This document shows positions 1-8,325 of a stretch of DNA of 64,000 nt, piece by piece. Both the position numbers and the translations under genes were made by a program. The notes below the pieces were generated by a model. That model was not told the DNA's origin and searched no databases. It saw nothing but the letters and a program-made list of their open reading frames with translations. Where the stretch lies: contig NZ_JABMKZ010000003.1 of assembly GCF_013204855.1 (NCBI RefSeq), positions 434,001 to 498,000 of the forward strand. The letters run 5' to 3'. Position 1 is the first letter of the stretch. Every line of letters starts with the position of its first letter. Origin of the DNA: Paenibacillus alba (GTDB taxonomy: Bacteria > Bacillota > Bacilli > Paenibacillales > NBRC-103111).

Positions 1-1702
1 TTTTCCCATTGGAATCTTTGATTTCACGAATCATAAAGGTTTCATTATAGGCGCCTTTATTTGGAATGGATGCATACGCGCCAGTTAATTCTCTGACAGA
101 CGTACCGCGGCTAAGTCCGCCGATAACGCCGGTCTGAGCGTAATAATCTTCCTTTTGAATCGAAGTGATGCCCAGCTTCTTGGCGAAATCCCAAGCGTCA
201 TTGATCCCGACTTTATTCAGGAAGATATCGATAGCTGGGATATTATAGGATTGGTTTAACGCTTTTCTAGCGGTCATGAGACCATGGAACTTGTGGTCCC
301 AGTTTTCCGGTAGATGGAAGCCTTTGACGCCATCCTTGAGAATAATCGGAATATCATCAACGATACTGGCCGGTTGAATGGCACCTTTTTCTAAAGCAGG
401 GATATAGGCAGCGATCGGCTTCATAGTGGAACCTGGCTGTCTGAATGCCTGTGTGGCATGATTGAGCTGTTCATCAAAGAAATTGCGCCCCTCAATCATC
501 CCTTTGATAGCCCCTGATTTGGAGTCGATCATAATGGCGCCAACTTGCTCGATACCGCCTTTTTTCTCGTCGGTAGGCGCGAAGTTTTTCTCGTTCGCAG
601 CAATTTCGTGCATCGAATCATAAATGGTCTTGTCGATGGTTGTATAGATTTGATAACCGCCGCGCAAGAGCTGCGTATGTATGCCTTTTAATGCTTCATT
701 ATAAGCGGCTTGATTCTTCTTAGGATCAAGTTCAGGCTTCTGGATTTTCAACAAAATTTCGGCGGCTTCCTGCTCGGTTTCGATCATCAGATACGGATAA
801 GTCGTATAGGCTTTTTGAGCGGCAGGGGCCATTGATGTTTTGAGATCAAACTTCAGGGCCTCTTGATACTGTTCATTCGTAATTTTCTTTTCTTCGAGCA
901 TCCGTTTTAATACTAATTGTTCACGTGTAACGGCTTTTTTGTAACCATCTTCATCGAATTCAGGCTTGCTCGTAAAGGCGGAGTACTGCGATGGCGATTG
1001 CGGCAATCCAGCCAAATAAGCGGCTTGCGCGACATTCAATTTGTCTAAGTCGTCGATGTTGAACAGTCCCTTGGCAGCGGCCTTGATACCGTAGAGGTTG
1101 TAGCCCGTAGCCCCGTTACCATAAGGAATTTTGTTCAAATAGGCGAGGAGAATTTCATCCTTGGACATCAGACGTTCCATCCGCAAGGCCAGCAGTAATT
1201 CTCTTGCTTTCCGGCCATCATCTCGGTCTAGCGTAAGAAATACCCGTCTGGCAAGCTGCTGTGTAATCGTGCTGCCGCCGGTTTGAACTTCTTCGTTCAG
1301 CAGTTTCTGTGTTACAGCCCGGTAAAGACCGCGGAAATCGATCCCGTGATGGGATTTGAAATCTTTGTCTTCAATGGACAATACCGCATCGAGCACGACT
1401 TGGGGAATATCATTGAGCTGCGCAAGGCGCCGATCTTCCTCTGTACGCAATTGGCCAATAGGAGTATCGTCGTTGAAATAAGCGAAGCCTGTTACGGCGT
1501 TTTCCTGTATCTGCTGACGAATGGATTCTTCGGAGCGTACAGGATCTTTTTTAACCAAGGCACTTACATATCCGAATGCGGCGGACCCACCCAATATTCC
1601 TGCCAAAAAAGCGCTGATGAGGGTCCATTTGAGAGTAATCCAAGTGACTTTGAATGTTGTTCTCACCCAAGGTCGATTCCATTTCGCGAAAAAATTGCGC
1701 AT
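1..1702 (-). CDS. Class A penicillin-binding protein (PBP1A-type), 3' end outside the window
   Basis: Bifunctional peptidoglycan synthase: an N-terminal glycosyltransferase polymerises lipid II and a C-terminal transpeptidase cross-links stem peptides outside the membrane. The ATG at 1702 follows AAGGAGGATATTGG. The protein begins with a short basic segment and a membrane anchor (about residues 18-45). The GT51 signatures EDKDFKSHHG and GGSTITQQLAR follow, then the transpeptidase SxxK box as GSTMKP and an SxN-like QSYN. About 567 codons are visible, and the KTG box and C-terminus lie beyond position 1. It is transcribed divergently from the tyrS T-box. The exact paralogue within class A PBPs cannot be settled without the missing end. 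Confidence 0.93.
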   Translation of the reverse strand, partial: MRNFFAKWNRPWVRTTFKVTWITLKWTLISAFLAGILGGSAAFGYVSALVKKDPVRSEESIRQQIQENAVTGFAYFNDDTPIGQLRTEEDRRLAQLNDIPQVVLDAVLSIEDKDFKSHHGIDFRGLYRAVTQKLLNEEVQTGGSTITQQLARRVFLTLDRDDGRKARELLLALRMERLMSKDEILLAYLNKIPYGNGATGYNLYGIKAAAKGLFNIDDLDKLNVAQAAYLAGLPQSPSQYSAFTSKPEFDEDGYKKAVTREQLVLKRMLEEKKITNEQYQEALKFDLKTSMAPAAQKAYTTYPYLMIETEQEAAEILLKIQKPELDPKKNQAAYNEALKGIHTQLLRGGYQIYTTIDKTIYDSMHEIAANEKNFAPTDEKKGGIEQVGAIMIDSKSGAIKGMIEGRNFFDEQLNHATQAFRQPGSTMKPIAAYIPALEKGAIQPASIVDDIPIILKDGVKGFHLPENWDHKFHGLMTARKALNQSYNIPAIDIFLNKVGINDAWDFAKKLGITSIQKEDYYAQTGVIGGLSRGTSVRELTGAYASIPNKGAYNETFMIREIKDSNGK

Positions 1703-1795
1703 AAGTTCCAATATCCTCCTTACATGAACGCTAATAGTATACCATAATTGCACCTATTGCGGTAATGGTGATGCAAGAAACGACGACAGCATCGT

Positions 1796-1825
1796 TTGAC
1801 AATAACAGCGGTCCTATGTTATAAA
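1796..1825 (+). promoter_or_regulatory. Sigma-A promoter of the tyrS T-box transcript
   Basis: A perfect -35 TTGACA (1796-1801) and a -10 TATAAA (1820-1825) are separated by 18 nt. Initiation would fall near 1832, just ahead of the T-box stem I. It lies in the gap between the divergent PBP gene and tyrS. Confidence 0.8.
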
Positions 1826-1831
1826 TTGAAA

Positions 1832-2127
1832 CAAATGCATGGATGGATCAGCAGTAGGTAGCTTGTGGATGCTTTCAGAGAGCCGGTGGAGGGTGCGAAC
1901 CGGTACCTGCAGGTTAGTGAATTACGGTCTTGAGCAGTGAATGGGAACCTGCAGCCAATTGGAACTGCACTAGTAGTATTTGCCGACTAAACCCCGTTAC
2001 AGGTTCTTGAGTGAAAATAGTGAGCCGTAGAACTTATTTATAGTTGTACGTAACTGCTGTTTTAATTAGGGTGGTACCGCGAGTCAAGTCTTCTCGTCCC
2101 TTGTGGATAAGAAGGCTTTTTTGTATT
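1832..2127 (+). promoter_or_regulatory. T-box riboswitch (tyrosine) controlling tyrS
   Basis: The leader carries the hallmark T-box AGGGTGGTACCGCG at 2068-2081. Stem I shows the AGAGA motif and the GGTG...TGCGAACC distal-loop sequences at about 1876-1905. The best specifier reading is TAC (Tyr) at 1923-1925, within GAATTACGG. After the T-box comes a GTCTTCT...AGAAGGC stem and a T-run, which form the terminator that uncharged tRNA-Tyr would disrupt. A T-box reads tRNA charging and induces the synthetase on starvation. The Tyr codon agrees with the downstream gene. Confidence 0.93.
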
Positions 2128-2153
2128 TTCTATGAAAAAGGAGACGATTGAAC

Positions 2154-3413
2154 ATGACAATTTTGAAGGATTTGGAGTTTCGTGGACTGCTTCACCAAAT
2201 AACGGACCGTGAGGGCTTGGACAAAAAGCTAAGCGAAGAGCGGGTAGTGCTTTATTGCGGATTTGACCCCACAGCGGACAGTTTGCATATTGGGAGTTTA
2301 TTGCCGATTTTAACATTGAGACGCTTTCAGCAAGCTGGACATATTCCGCTTGCACTCGTTGGCGGCGGTACAGGTCTTATCGGTGATCCTAGCGGCAAAG
2401 CCAATGAAAGAACGCTGAATGGACCGGAAACCGTAGTCGCATGGTCACAAAGCATCAAGGAACAGCTTTCCCGTTTTCTCAATTTCTCAACGGAGATCGA
2501 GAACAGCGCTGAGCTTGTCAACAACTATGATTGGCTGGGTTCGCTGAATGTCATTGAATTTTTACGGGATGTGGGCAAAAACTTCACGGTTAATTACATG
2601 CTGGCCAAGGATTCTGTGGATTCACGCATTACGAAAGGCATTTCATTCACGGAATTTAGCTACATGATTTTGCAATCTTACGACTTTTTGAAATTGAATG
2701 AAACGAAAAATTGCTCCTTGCAGATTGGCGGAAGCGATCAATGGGGCAACATCACAGCCGGACTCGAGCTTATTGGTAAAACAACGGATCAGCGTGCTTA
2801 CGGAGTAACCTTGCCGCTTGTGACGAAGAGCGATGGTCAAAAGTTCGGGAAAACCGAAGGTGGCGCGATCTGGCTGGATGCCAGCAAAACGTCGCCGTAC
2901 CAGTTCTATCAGTTCTGGTTAGGCACTGCGGATAGCGATGTGATTCGTTTCCTGAAATACTTCACTTTCCTCTCGCATGAAGAGATCGAACGGTTGGAAG
3001 AAGAAGTGAAATCGCAGCCTGAGAAAAGAGAAGCGCAGAAGCAGCTTGCCCGTGAGGTAACCGAGCTGGTACATGGGGGAGAAGCGTTGGAAAGTGCTTT
3101 GAACATCACGGCAGCTTTATTCAGCGGCAACATTCAAGATCTTTCCCGCCAAGAGATTGAAGAGGCCTTTAAGGATGTTCCTTCCACAACGCTGGAGCAA
3201 GACGACATCGCGCTGATAGATCTGCTAATCGCCGTTGGAGCTGCGCCGTCCAAGCGTCAAGCACGCCAGGATATTGAAAGCGGCGCTGTGACGGTTAACG
3301 GTGTCAAGGTGACTTCCCTTGAAGCGGTGGCCAATGATCTTGGCAAACTGGGAGAAGCTTACCTTGTCGTTCGCCGCGGCAAAAAGAACTACTACCTAGT
3401 ACAGTTCGCTTAG
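2154..3413 (+). CDS. tyrS: Tyrosyl-tRNA synthetase
   Basis: Class I synthetase that activates tyrosine with ATP and charges tRNA-Tyr in the cytosol. It has the HIGH-equivalent HIGS at about residues 45-48, KFGKT (KMSKS equivalent) at about 230-234 and a C-terminal S4-like RNA-binding domain from about residue 350. At 419 residues it has the normal bacterial length. I chose ATG 2154 because AGGAG ends 10 nt before it; an in-frame TTG at 2148 sits only 4 nt from the same site. It is preceded by a Tyr T-box and faces rpsD across a repeat-rich gap. Confidence 0.97.
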   Translation: MTILKDLEFRGLLHQITDREGLDKKLSEERVVLYCGFDPTADSLHIGSLLPILTLRRFQQAGHIPLALVGGGTGLIGDPSGKANERTLNGPETVVAWSQSIKEQLSRFLNFSTEIENSAELVNNYDWLGSLNVIEFLRDVGKNFTVNYMLAKDSVDSRITKGISFTEFSYMILQSYDFLKLNETKNCSLQIGGSDQWGNITAGLELIGKTTDQRAYGVTLPLVTKSDGQKFGKTEGGAIWLDASKTSPYQFYQFWLGTADSDVIRFLKYFTFLSHEEIERLEEEVKSQPEKREAQKQLAREVTELVHGGEALESALNITAALFSGNIQDLSRQEIEEAFKDVPSTTLEQDDIALIDLLIAVGAAPSKRQARQDIESGAVTVNGVKVTSLEAVANDLGKLGEAYLVVRRGKKNYYLVQFA

Positions 3414-3423
3414 GTAGGATAGA

Positions 3424-3615
3424 AGGAGTCTTTAGGACTCTTATTCCATGCGAATATCACCTTGTAACGCAAATAGCAGCTCTCAAAGGCTCTTATTCCT
3501 TTGAGAAGCTGCTATTTCTTGCTATTTACAATAGTTAGGAGTCCTTTGGGACTCTTATTTTGCGTGGAAACCCACTTTTATCGCAAATAGAAGCTCCTAA
3601 AGACTCTTATGCCAT
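3424..3615. repeat. Two degenerate ~115-bp tandem units built on an ACTCTTAT motif
   Basis: The intergenic region repeats a motif of the form GAGTCcTTTrGGACTCTTATt at about 3424, 3478, 3538 and 3590. Between motifs a second element ending GCAAATAGmAGCTC recurs, so positions 3424-3537 and 3538-3615 are two diverged copies of one unit. Part of each unit is self-complementary (GAGTC...GACTC). A fifth copy of the motif lies alone after dapF at about 36024-36045. No gene is seen here. Confidence 0.65.
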
Positions 3616-3650
3616 TGTGAAACTGGGTAAGGCTGAGGGGAATGAAAAAA

Positions 3651-3706
3651 GAGGACTGTCTCCAAGTAGATAAATCTACTTGAGGACAGCCCTCAGCTTT
3701 ATTAAC
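3651..3706 (-). terminator. Strong bidirectional-type hairpin between tyrS and rpsD
   Basis: A stem of about 20 bp (GAGGACTGTCTCCAAGTAGA against TCTACTTGAGGACAGCCCTC, 3651-3694) is followed on the minus strand by six T residues. It is therefore a good intrinsic terminator for rpsD and may also end tyrS. It closely resembles the hairpin after ugd at 29691. Confidence 0.82.
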
Positions 3707-4301
3707 GGCTGTAGAACTCGACGATTTGTTTCTCGTCAATTTCTTGTGGAAGCTCGGAACGTTCTGGCAAACGGATGTACTTGCCTTCTACGCTTGCGTC
3801 GTTGAACTCAAGGTATGTTGGCAGGTAGTTACGGTTAGCAAGAGCTTCTTTCACTGCGGAAAGACCTTTGCTTCTTTCGCGAAGAGCGATTACGTCACCC
3901 GTAGATACGATGTAAGAAGCGATGTCTACTTTTTTGCCGTTCACAGTTACGTGACCGTGAGCAACTAATTGACGTGCGCCTGCACGGGAGTTGGAAAGAC
4001 CAAGACGGTAAACCAAGTTGTCCAAACGGCTTTCAAGCAAGATCATGAAGTTCTCACCGGAAATACCTTTAAGTTTGGAAGCTTTGTCGAACAAGTTGCG
4101 GAATTGCTTCTCGTTCAAGCCGTACATGTGACGAAGTTTTTGTTTTTCATTTAATTGAACGCCGTAACCGCTCATTTTTTTACGTTGTCCTGGGCCGTGT
4201 TGACCTGGAGGGAATGGGCGTTTCATGTCTTTTCCGTTACCGCTCAAGGAAATACCAACGCGGCGGCTTAGTTTGAATTTAGGTCCTGTATAACGTGACA
4301 T
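3702..4301 (-). CDS. rpsD: 30S ribosomal protein S4
   Basis: S4 nucleates 16S rRNA folding at the 5' domain. The 199-residue protein starts [16 protein letters not shown], has the conserved [14 protein letters not shown] segment near residues 30-45 and an S4 RNA-binding domain (about 92-155) with [18 protein letters not shown]. Its length is standard. The ATG at 4301 follows AAGAAGGAG. A ~200-nt untranslated leader and a consensus promoter precede it, which fits the known S4 autoregulation in Bacillus. The neighbours tyrS and a GAF-GGDEF gene match the Bacillus layout. Confidence 0.97.
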   Translation of the reverse strand: MSRYTGPKFKLSRRVGISLSGNGKDMKRPFPPGQHGPGQRKKMSGYGVQLNEKQKLRHMYGLNEKQFRNLFDKASKLKGISGENFMILLESRLDNLVYRLGLSNSRAGARQLVAHGHVTVNGKKVDIASYIVSTGDVIALRERSKGLSAVKEALANRNYLPTYLEFNDASVEGKYIRLPERSELPQEIDEKQIVEFYSR

Positions 4302-4497
4302 TTAGGAAAAACTCCTTCTTTTTAACAAATAGTTTAGTAGATAGCAGCTAAATGTTAGGGTGAAGACAAGTGCCTGGTTTTGCTTACGAATCATAATGTG
4401 ATTCCCTGACAAGAGTAGTTCAGCCGCTGTCTTGGCAGGAGCAAAAGCAGTGAGGGTGATCACAAATGGCATTCACCGAAATCATGTTGTTACTCGA
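4302..4497 (-). promoter_or_regulatory. Long rpsD 5' leader, probable S4 autoregulatory RNA
   Basis: About 195 nt separate the rpsD start from the promoter at 4504-4532 and no ORF of interest lies in it. Bacillus rpsD mRNA leaders bind S4 and repress their own expression. I infer the same here from position and length; I did not verify the pseudoknot fold. Confidence 0.5.
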
Positions 4498-4503
4498 CTT
4501 CTA

Positions 4504-4532
4504 ATTTTATTAAAAACAAGAGCATGTGTCAA
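4504..4532 (-). promoter_or_regulatory. Sigma-A promoter of rpsD
   Basis: On the minus strand TTGACA (4532-4527) and TAAAAT (4509-4504) are separated by exactly 17 nt. This is a near-perfect vegetative promoter, as expected for a ribosomal protein gene. Confidence 0.85.
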
Positions 4533-4653
4533 GTCTCAATCCTTTGCGGCTCTTTGAAAAAATCGTGCAATCAGGAAAGAAAAATAGTATGATATATGAG
4601 GTAACATTTAGCCTGAGTCAATAGGACTACAGTTTGTTAGTGAAGGAGAGCCT

Positions 4654-6642
4654 ATGAGTGAATCACTTCGTAGTATGAAACAACATAGTCGCGCAGAGCA
4701 CTTCGAAGAGTTTCTTCGGCAAGGACTTGTTCTTTCTAGCAACTTTTCCTATGGGGAAATCAATTCCCAACAATTAATCTATGATGCTTCGGCGTATTGG
4801 ATTCATCAGTTTGGACAAGCGATGCTGCCGCAACAAACCGCACTGCTATGGGTTCATACAGACTTAAGCGTGATCAATTCCTGCTCGCTGAACGTCTCTT
4901 TTATGGATCATGTTTTGGCGGCCGGTGTTTCCTGGAGCTGCGCAGAGCGGGGCGATAATTCACTGTCGCGTTGCGCGGAATACCCTACTTTACAGATAAT
5001 GACAAGCAATGAAATGAACATGGCAAGCTTCAAAAGTGTTCTTTCGGCCGCGGTTCCGGTGTGGGGTGCGGAAGGCAAGCTCGTTGCCTATCTAGGACTA
5101 TTTTCCCAGTCGGGAATACAATCTGACGAAATTGTCGAGCTGTTGTATGCGCTTGCGATTTCTTTCCAAAGCTCTGTGCAAAGTGTCGAAGACCGCCGGA
5201 AATATGATCATTTATTTATGCAGCACCAGCAAAGAGAGCTTGAATTTAAAAAGCATGACATTTTATTTGAAGCTTCCAAGAAGCTGCATGCCAAAATTGA
5301 CGTCGATTCTGTTCTGACAGAAGTGATTGAATGTATATATCGGTTTTATCCTAATATTCAAGTAGATCTTTTACTATCGCAAGATAATGATTCAAATAAT
5401 TTGTACGTGAAGCCATTAAATTTTCAAAGTGCTGAGGACGATATTCGTACGCGTGCTTTTATGGAAGGGCAAGTCATTTTTGAGCCGACTTCCGATGCCC
5501 AAGGCGCAAGCACAGGCAATGTCGCGGCTCCGCTGTCGGGCAAGCAGGGCGTCTACGGTGTGCTCTACATGAAGTCTGAGCATGAATTGATTCATGCTTC
5601 GGACTTGCAATTCATTTCGCTGCTAGCGGATACAGCGGGTTCGGCGTTCGAGAATGCCAAGCTGTACGAGCAATCGAATTTGATGATTAATGAGCTTCGG
5701 CTGATTAATGAAATTACGAAGCAGTTGAATCAAAGCCTGCGGCTTAATGAGATCTTCAATTCGGCGTCGAGCGAGATCTTGAGTATTTTCGGCGCGGATT
5801 ACAGCTGCATTCTGCAAACGGATAAGGACAGCGAAAGGTTGATTGTGCAAGCGACCAATTTGCCATCGATGTTCCATGAGGCGATCAGTTTGAATCAAGG
5901 CTTCTCGGGCCTTATTTACAACACCAAAGAGCCGGTTATTATTTCTGATTACATGCTGAACACCAAAATGAATTCCAAACTGATGCAGTTGACGAATTCC
6001 CGCTCACTTATCGGCTCGCCGATCCTTGCGAACGGACAAGTAGAGGGTGTTATACTAGTCGTACACAGCCAGCCTAACTTCTTTTCCTATGATAATTACA
6101 AATTGCTGCAGGTTCTCTGCGGACATATTGGTCTTGCCATGACGAATGCTTCGCTGCATGCTGAAGTGAGACGTATGGTCATTACGGACAATTTGACCGG
6201 TCTCTATGTTCGGCACTATTTGGACGAACAGGCTAACTTATTGCAGAAGAAAGATTTCTGCGGCTCCCTTATTGTGGTAGACATTGACAATTTCAAGCGC
6301 ATCAACGATACGCATGGCCATCAGGTAGGCGACAAAATCTTGATTCAAGTTAGCCAGATAATCAAAACGAGTATCAGAGACAGCGATATCGCAGCACGTT
6401 GGGGCGGTGAGGAGTTGGCTGTTTATCTTCCGCAAGTGGCCAAGGACCAAACCATTCGAATCGCAGAGCGCATCCGTGTTCGCGTTATGGAAGAAACGAA
6501 TCCGCAAGTAACCGTTTCCTGCGGCGTTTCCGATTGGAACTGGGAAGAAGATAAGATCAGTGTTGAATCGTTGTTCTACCGCGCCGATATGGCGCTCTAT
6601 CAAGCCAAAAACAATGGACGTAACCAGATCCAAATCGGATAG
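4654..6642 (+). CDS. dgcP: GAF-GGDEF diguanylate cyclase (DgcP/YtrP-like)
   Basis: Predicted to make cyclic di-GMP from two GTP. The 662-residue soluble protein has an N-terminal sensor region, two GAF domains (about 205-330 and 355-490) and a GGDEF domain (about 500-660). The signature is GGEEL at about 584-588. An RDSD sequence five residues before it fits the product-inhibition I-site RxxD. No transmembrane segment is seen, so the GAF domains probably sense a cytoplasmic ligand. The position next to rpsD matches B. subtilis ytrP (dgcP); orthology is inferred from that and the domain order. The start follows GAAGGAGAGCCT. Confidence 0.88.
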   Translation: MSESLRSMKQHSRAEHFEEFLRQGLVLSSNFSYGEINSQQLIYDASAYWIHQFGQAMLPQQTALLWVHTDLSVINSCSLNVSFMDHVLAAGVSWSCAERGDNSLSRCAEYPTLQIMTSNEMNMASFKSVLSAAVPVWGAEGKLVAYLGLFSQSGIQSDEIVELLYALAISFQSSVQSVEDRRKYDHLFMQHQQRELEFKKHDILFEASKKLHAKIDVDSVLTEVIECIYRFYPNIQVDLLLSQDNDSNNLYVKPLNFQSAEDDIRTRAFMEGQVIFEPTSDAQGASTGNVAAPLSGKQGVYGVLYMKSEHELIHASDLQFISLLADTAGSAFENAKLYEQSNLMINELRLINEITKQLNQSLRLNEIFNSASSEILSIFGADYSCILQTDKDSERLIVQATNLPSMFHEAISLNQGFSGLIYNTKEPVIISDYMLNTKMNSKLMQLTNSRSLIGSPILANGQVEGVILVVHSQPNFFSYDNYKLLQVLCGHIGLAMTNASLHAEVRRMVITDNLTGLYVRHYLDEQANLLQKKDFCGSLIVVDIDNFKRINDTHGHQVGDKILIQVSQIIKTSIRDSDIAARWGGEELAVYLPQVAKDQTIRIAERIRVRVMEETNPQVTVSCGVSDWNWEEDKISVESLFYRADMALYQAKNNGRNQIQIG

Positions 6643-6650
6643 CCTAATCA

Positions 6651-6708
6651 AAAGCACTTGTCTCATGGAGTTGGAAACAACTTTCCTCGGACAGGTGCTT
6701 TTATTTAT
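6651..6708 (+). terminator. Intrinsic terminator after the diguanylate cyclase
   Basis: AAAGCAC and GTGCTTT frame an extended imperfect stem with an inner GTTGGAAACAAC hairpin, followed by a T-rich tail (TTTTATTTAT). Confidence 0.75.
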
Positions 6709-6831
6709 GTCATAAAAAAATGTCAGAATGGAGAAACTGTCAATGGAAAGGAAATAATATCCCTATTTTTCTCTTCCTGAACCACCGGTAACATGTTACA
6801 ATGGTTTGGTCTAAGGGAGGATGGTCGAATT

Positions 6832-7515
6832 TTGTCGGTGTTAAATAGAAAGCGCATACTACCTATTTTAGTTCTTTTGATTTTGCTCAGTGGCTTGATT
6901 TATTTTTTCTTCTATAACCCTATAGGCATCAAGCTTACTCACAGTAATATGCGACAGTTATCTGATCATTTAAGAGATCTTGGTATGCCTGGTAAAATTA
7001 TTGGAATGGCTTTAGTCTTTTTTCAAACGTTTTTTCCGTTCATTCCGTTTGTTCTGGTTGCAGGGACGAATGTTGCTATTTTTGGAATCAAGGTAGGATT
7101 CCTTGTGAATTACGTGATGTCCTGCCTAGGAGCAATCGCGTCGTTTTACTTCGCCCGTTATTATGGACATGCTTGGGTGGAGAAGAAGTTGGAACGGTTC
7201 CCATTAGTTCAGCAATTTAGTTTGCGCATGGAAAGACGAGGCTTTCTTTTTGTGTTTCTAGGCCGGTTAATCCCAGTCTTGCCTTCCTCGGCGATTAATT
7301 TTGCTGCTGGGCTGACAAGAATGAAGTTTAGACATTTTCTATTAGGCACCTTGCTAGGGAAGCTGCCAATTGTTTTTTTGGAGTCGATGATTGCGCATGA
7401 TTTATTTCATTTTCACAAGTATAAAGGGAGACTTCTTTTATTGCTTGGAATTTTCGTCGCGTTGATTATTATTGGCAATGGTGTGAAGAAAGCACTTTCA
7501 GCGAAGACGAAGTAA
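6832..7515 (+). CDS. TVP38/TMEM64 (DedA/VTT-type) membrane protein
   Basis: Polytopic membrane protein of the VTT superfamily; members are implicated in lipid scrambling or membrane homeostasis. The 227-residue product has an N-terminal transmembrane helix right after MSVLNRKR. Further helices surround the conserved core with FGRLIP-like LGRLIPVLPSSAINFAAGL near residues 155-175. TTG 6832 is preferred because AAGGGAGG lies 11 nt upstream. The in-frame ATG at 6793 overlaps a likely -10 (TTACAAT) and lacks a ribosome site. It stands alone between terminators. The substrate is unknown. Confidence 0.82.
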   Translation: MSVLNRKRILPILVLLILLSGLIYFFFYNPIGIKLTHSNMRQLSDHLRDLGMPGKIIGMALVFFQTFFPFIPFVLVAGTNVAIFGIKVGFLVNYVMSCLGAIASFYFARYYGHAWVEKKLERFPLVQQFSLRMERRGFLFVFLGRLIPVLPSSAINFAAGLTRMKFRHFLLGTLLGKLPIVFLESMIAHDLFHFHKYKGRLLLLLGIFVALIIIGNGVKKALSAKTK

Positions 7516-7629
7516 ACGCTCTTTCTGGAGATTGCAGGAAATTTTCTAGTTGCGCTTAGTCACCCTTCCAAGTTATCATATAGAAAGCAAGGCGACCAAC
7601 TCATACGCAAATAAATGGAGGAATGCAAT

Positions 7630-7878
7630 ATGCCAAGTGCTAATAACGCTGCAATTGTTGAAATTTCACAAACCGCTAATAAATTCAGATCCTCAATTGT
7701 TCTTCAATACGATAATAAGTATATCGACGTGAAAAGTATTCTGGGATTGTTCACGACTTTGCTTAGCTCAAGCAAGTACGATTTGCATGTTCATGGTCCT
7801 GACGAAGCAGAAGCGAAAATTGCGATGGCAGAAGTATTTGCTAAGCATGAACTGGGCGTAAACGTTGTAGAAGGCTAA
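7630..7878 (+). CDS. HPr-family protein lacking the phosphorylatable histidine
   Basis: 82-residue protein with the HPr fold signature: TANKFRSSIVLQYDNKYIDV (about 15-34), then KSILGLFTTL with the regulatory Ser46 equivalent, and a GPDEAEAK helix. The stretch aligned with the HARPA site of true HPr reads NNAAIVE, so the catalytic His15 is absent. It therefore cannot carry phosphate from enzyme I, but it could still be phosphorylated on the serine by HPrK, like Crh. ATG 7630 follows GGAGG; an upstream in-frame ATG at 7615 overlaps that site. It is monocistronic, followed by a strong terminator. Confidence 0.8.
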   Translation: MPSANNAAIVEISQTANKFRSSIVLQYDNKYIDVKSILGLFTTLLSSSKYDLHVHGPDEAEAKIAMAEVFAKHELGVNVVEG

Positions 7879-7890
7879 TTTATTAACAAA

Positions 7891-7928
7891 GAAGGTACTC
7901 TCAGAATCTCTGAGGGTACCTTCTCTTG
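7891..7928 (+). terminator. Intrinsic terminator of the HPr-like gene
   Basis: GAAGGTACTCTCAGA pairs with TCTGAGGGTACCTTC across a tiny loop and is followed by TCTTGT. Confidence 0.8.
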
Positions 7929-7999
7929 TATATTGGAGCAATTTCGCTTAATATAGATCATATAAGGACGGATGACTATGTGTATAGGGGGAAGTGGGA

Positions 8000-8287
8000 A
8001 TGTCTTCATCTGATCTATTGCTGGACATGAATCAAAAGGCGCTTAATCTTCTTCAGGAAGATGCAGATAAAATCGAGAAGCTGATCGAAGTGCAGATGGA
8101 GAATTTGACGACTCGTCAATGCCCACTGTATGAAGAGGTACTAGATACGCAAATGTACGGACTTTCGAGAGAAATTGATTTTGCCATTCGAGCGGGACTT
8201 ATTGCCGAACAGCCTGGCAAACAAATTCTCAACAAGCTAGAACGTAACCTTGCCCAGCTATATGAAGCGCTAAATAACAAAAAGTAA
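8000..8287 (+). CDS. ylaN: YlaN family protein (DUF1507)
   Basis: Small 95-residue cytosolic helical protein. The core [20 protein letters not shown] (about residues 36-55) is the family hallmark. In Staphylococcus and Bacillus YlaN is linked to iron homeostasis through the Fur repressor. ATG 8000 sits 6 nt after AGGGGGAAG. In B. subtilis ylaN directly precedes ftsW; here the two are separated by a Ca2+/H+ antiporter and an Asp23 gene, and ftsW is inverted. Confidence 0.9.
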   Translation: MSSSDLLLDMNQKALNLLQEDADKIEKLIEVQMENLTTRQCPLYEEVLDTQMYGLSREIDFAIRAGLIAEQPGKQILNKLERNLAQLYEALNNKK

Positions 8288-8311
8288 CCCTCTCTGGGGT
8301 TACTTTTTTTG
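8279..8311 (+). terminator. Bidirectional terminator between ylaN and the antiporter gene
   Basis: AAAAAGTAACCC and GGGTTACTTTTTTT form a perfect stem with A- and T-runs on the two sides, so it can end both convergent transcripts. Confidence 0.85.
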
Positions 8312-8325
8312 TGGACTTGCTGAGG

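Noticed and set aside
7615-7629. Upstream ATG for the HPr-like gene
   Set aside because: The ATG overlaps the GGAGG that serves ATG 7630.
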